From Micromonospora violae (GTDB lineage Bacteria; Actinomycetota; Actinomycetes; Mycobacteriales; Micromonosporaceae): a stretch of 64,000 bases of DNA. Shown piece after piece: positions 62,446 through 64,000 of the stretch (the stretch's first letter is position 1; each line of letters opens with the position of its first letter). The notes beneath the pieces were generated by a model that was not told where the DNA came from, made no database searches, and was given only the letters and a program-made list of their open reading frames with translations. Made by a program: the position numbers and the translations under genes. The DNA is taken from NCBI RefSeq assembly GCF_004217135.1, contig NZ_SHKK01000001.1:3224001-3288000 (forward strand), written 5' to 3'.

Positions 62446-64000
62446 ATGAAAAGACGCAGCGCGCTCGCGCTCGCAGTCGTACTCGCCCTGGCCGGATGCA
62501 ACGCGAACCCGGACGTCACACCGGACGCCGGCGGATCGACCGGGGGCACCGAGAAGGGCGGGACGCTGACCATCCTCAACGCCGCCAGCGACATCAACTT
62601 CGACCCCGCCAAGAGCCAGAACCTGGCAATCACCACCCTGGGCCTGGTCCTACGCCGACTCACTACCTGGGAGGTCCAGCCAGGCAAGGCGGCGCAGGTG
62701 GTCCCCGATCTGGCGACGGACACCGGTAAGACCACCGACGGCGGCAAGACCTGGACCTTCACCCTGAAGGACGGTCTCAAGTACGCCGACGGCGCTGCGA
62801 TCACCGCCGCCGACGTCAAGTACGGCATCGAGCGCTCCTTCGCGCCCGAACTCTCCGGCGGCCTCGGCTACCACAAGAGCCTGCTCGTGGGCGGCGCCGA
62901 GTACAAGGGGCCGTACTCGGGAGCGGACCTGGCCTCGGTCGAGACCCCGGACGCGAAGACCATCGTCTTCCACCTCAAGACGGCGTACGGCGACTGGCCG
63001 TGGATCGCCTCCATGCCGGCCTTCACCCCCGTCCCGAAGGCGAAGGACGACCCGAAGAAGTACAGCCAGAATCCTGTCGCGTCCGGCCCCTACCAGGTGG
63101 AGTCGTACCAGCAGGGTGTCTCGGTGAAACTTTCCCGCAACCCGAACTGGGACACCACCACCGACCAGGTCCGCACGGCCGGACCCGACAACATCGTCTT
63201 CCAGCTCGGCCAGGACACCACTGTCCAGTCGCAGCGCCTGATCGCCGACTCCGGTGACGACCGCTCGGCCTTCGGCGCCGGCTTCGTAGCGCCCGCCCAG
63301 CTCGCTCAGATCGAGCAGAACGCCAGCGCGAAGCAGCGGCTGGTCACCTCCGACGCCGGCGCGCTGTCGTACCTGGCGATCAACACCCAGCGGGGGCCGC
63401 TGAAGGACGTCAAGGTCCGCCAGGCCATCGAGTACGCCGTGGACAAGCGCGCCTACCAGGTCGCCTCCGGAGGTGCCATCGGCGGTGACCTGGCCAGCAC
63501 GCTGATCACCCCGGGCATCGCCGGGCGGGTCGACTACAACCTCTACCCCGCCGACCCGTCCGGCGATGTCGCCAAGGCCAAGCAATTGCTCACCGAGGCG
63601 GGGCAGAGCAGCCTGAAGCTCACGCTGCTGTCGGAGAACGACCAGCCGAGCCTCGCCAAATCCCAGGCCATCCAGCAGGGGCTGCAGCGGGCGGGCATCA
63701 CGGTGACCATCAAGCCGGTGGACGAGGAGGCCTGGACCGCCGAGGTGAGTGGCGACAAGGGTGACTACGACCTGACCGTCGCCAGCTGGCAGCCGGACTT
63801 CCCCAGCGCCAACGGCAACATCCAGCCGCTGTTCGCATCCAGCGAGATCGGCGGCGGTGGCTACAACAGCGCCCGCTACTCGCAGCCCGAGGTCGACGCG
63901 CTCATCGAGCAGGCCACGGCGGAGACCGACCCGGCAAAGGCGCAGGCACTGTGGGCGCAGGCCGACAAGCGCATCCTGCAGGACGCCCCCGTGGTGCCGC
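62446..64000 (+). CDS. Peptide-type ABC transporter substrate-binding lipoprotein, 3' end beyond the window
   Basis: 518 codons are present with no stop before the window ends. The signal RRSALALAVVLALAGCNAN has a lipobox. Blocks: GGTLTILNAASDINFDPAKS, WTFTLKDGLKYADGAAITAA and VRQAIEYAVDKRAYQ identify an SBP_bac_5 protein. ATG 62446 follows AAAGGTAAGG; an in-frame ATG at 62416 is possible. It belongs to the operon begun at 60471; an ATPase gene is expected beyond the window. Confidence 0.87.
   Translation, partial: MKRRSALALAVVLALAGCNANPDVTPDAGGSTGGTEKGGTLTILNAASDINFDPAKSQNLAITTLGLVLRRLTTWEVQPGKAAQVVPDLATDTGKTTDGGKTWTFTLKDGLKYADGAAITAADVKYGIERSFAPELSGGLGYHKSLLVGGAEYKGPYSGADLASVETPDAKTIVFHLKTAYGDWPWIASMPAFTPVPKAKDDPKKYSQNPVASGPYQVESYQQGVSVKLSRNPNWDTTTDQVRTAGPDNIVFQLGQDTTVQSQRLIADSGDDRSAFGAGFVAPAQLAQIEQNASAKQRLVTSDAGALSYLAINTQRGPLKDVKVRQAIEYAVDKRAYQVASGGAIGGDLASTLITPGIAGRVDYNLYPADPSGDVAKAKQLLTEAGQSSLKLTLLSENDQPSLAKSQAIQQGLQRAGITVTIKPVDEEAWTAEVSGDKGDYDLTVASWQPDFPSANGNIQPLFASSEIGGGGYNSARYSQPEVDALIEQATAETDPAKAQALWAQADKRILQDAPVVP

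Noticed and set aside
1..64000. CRISPR array or rRNA operon
   Set aside because: No regularly spaced direct repeats and no rRNA-like conserved stretches were seen.

Overview
The window is high-GC DNA from an actinomycete, probably of the Micromonosporaceae. That placement is an inference from base composition, GTG/ATG starts with GGAGG-type ribosome sites, ATGA/GTGA gene overlaps and the transposase families; no rRNA or marker gene is present to prove it. I found no tRNA gene, rRNA gene or CRISPR array.

1-7,160 is a mixed, eroded region. It holds a broken type IV toxin-antitoxin pair (71-875), fragments of IS630 and IS1380 transposases (903-1698), an aldehyde dehydrogenase plus two tandem SDR oxidoreductases divergent from a TetR regulator (2039-6126), and the C-terminal remnant of a Fic protein.

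7,164-30,326 is a defence island. Four units are packed together: (a) an SF1 helicase with a C-terminal Vsr/DUF559-like nuclease domain followed by a HEPN-like protein (7164-12443); (b) a RecF-like ATPase with a small DUF4276/RloB-like partner, resembling a split OLD nuclease (12725-14592); (c) a Gabija-like pair, OLD ATPase-TOPRIM plus UvrD-like helicase (15088-19163); (d) a Shango-like operon, TerB protein, BrxD-type ATPase and Lhr-like helicase, with the helicase reading frame running on into a DEDDh 3'-5' exonuclease (19926-28275). The Shango-like operon looks disabled: a 1.17-kb IS630-family element with clean terminal repeats and TA duplication sits inside the 5' part of the TerB gene, and the helicase/exonuclease gene carries two single-base frameshifts. 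A large serine recombinase (28809-30326) closes the island and is the likely mobility gene.

30,707-34,200 is a short junction: an unknown two-helix membrane protein, an aldo-keto reductase fragment, a TetR/NmrA-type divergent pair with a palindromic operator, and ISAs1 and HEPN-like remnants.

34,266-64,000 is a large organosulfur scavenging region. It contains seven luciferase-like FMN monooxygenases, three flavin reductases, three ABC importers (one sulfonate-type, two peptide-type, the last cut by the window end), two TauE/SafE permeases, an SfnB-like oxidoreductase, and accessory AKR, GNAT, MDR and DUF1684 proteins. The expected logic is import of organosulfur compounds, oxidative C-S cleavage by flavin-dependent monooxygenases fed by the reductases, and handling of released sulfite. 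An Rrf2-family regulator lies at its edge. A 17-bp palindrome CCTAC-N7-(G/A)TAGG occurs upstream of three transcription units, with weaker copies at two more. Three units also have short cysteine-containing leader ORFs; the clearest (36202-36297) is a cysteine-rich, apparently leaderless ORF whose promoter overlaps the palindrome. Together they suggest two-layer control: a repressor at the promoter and cysteine-responsive attenuation in the leader.
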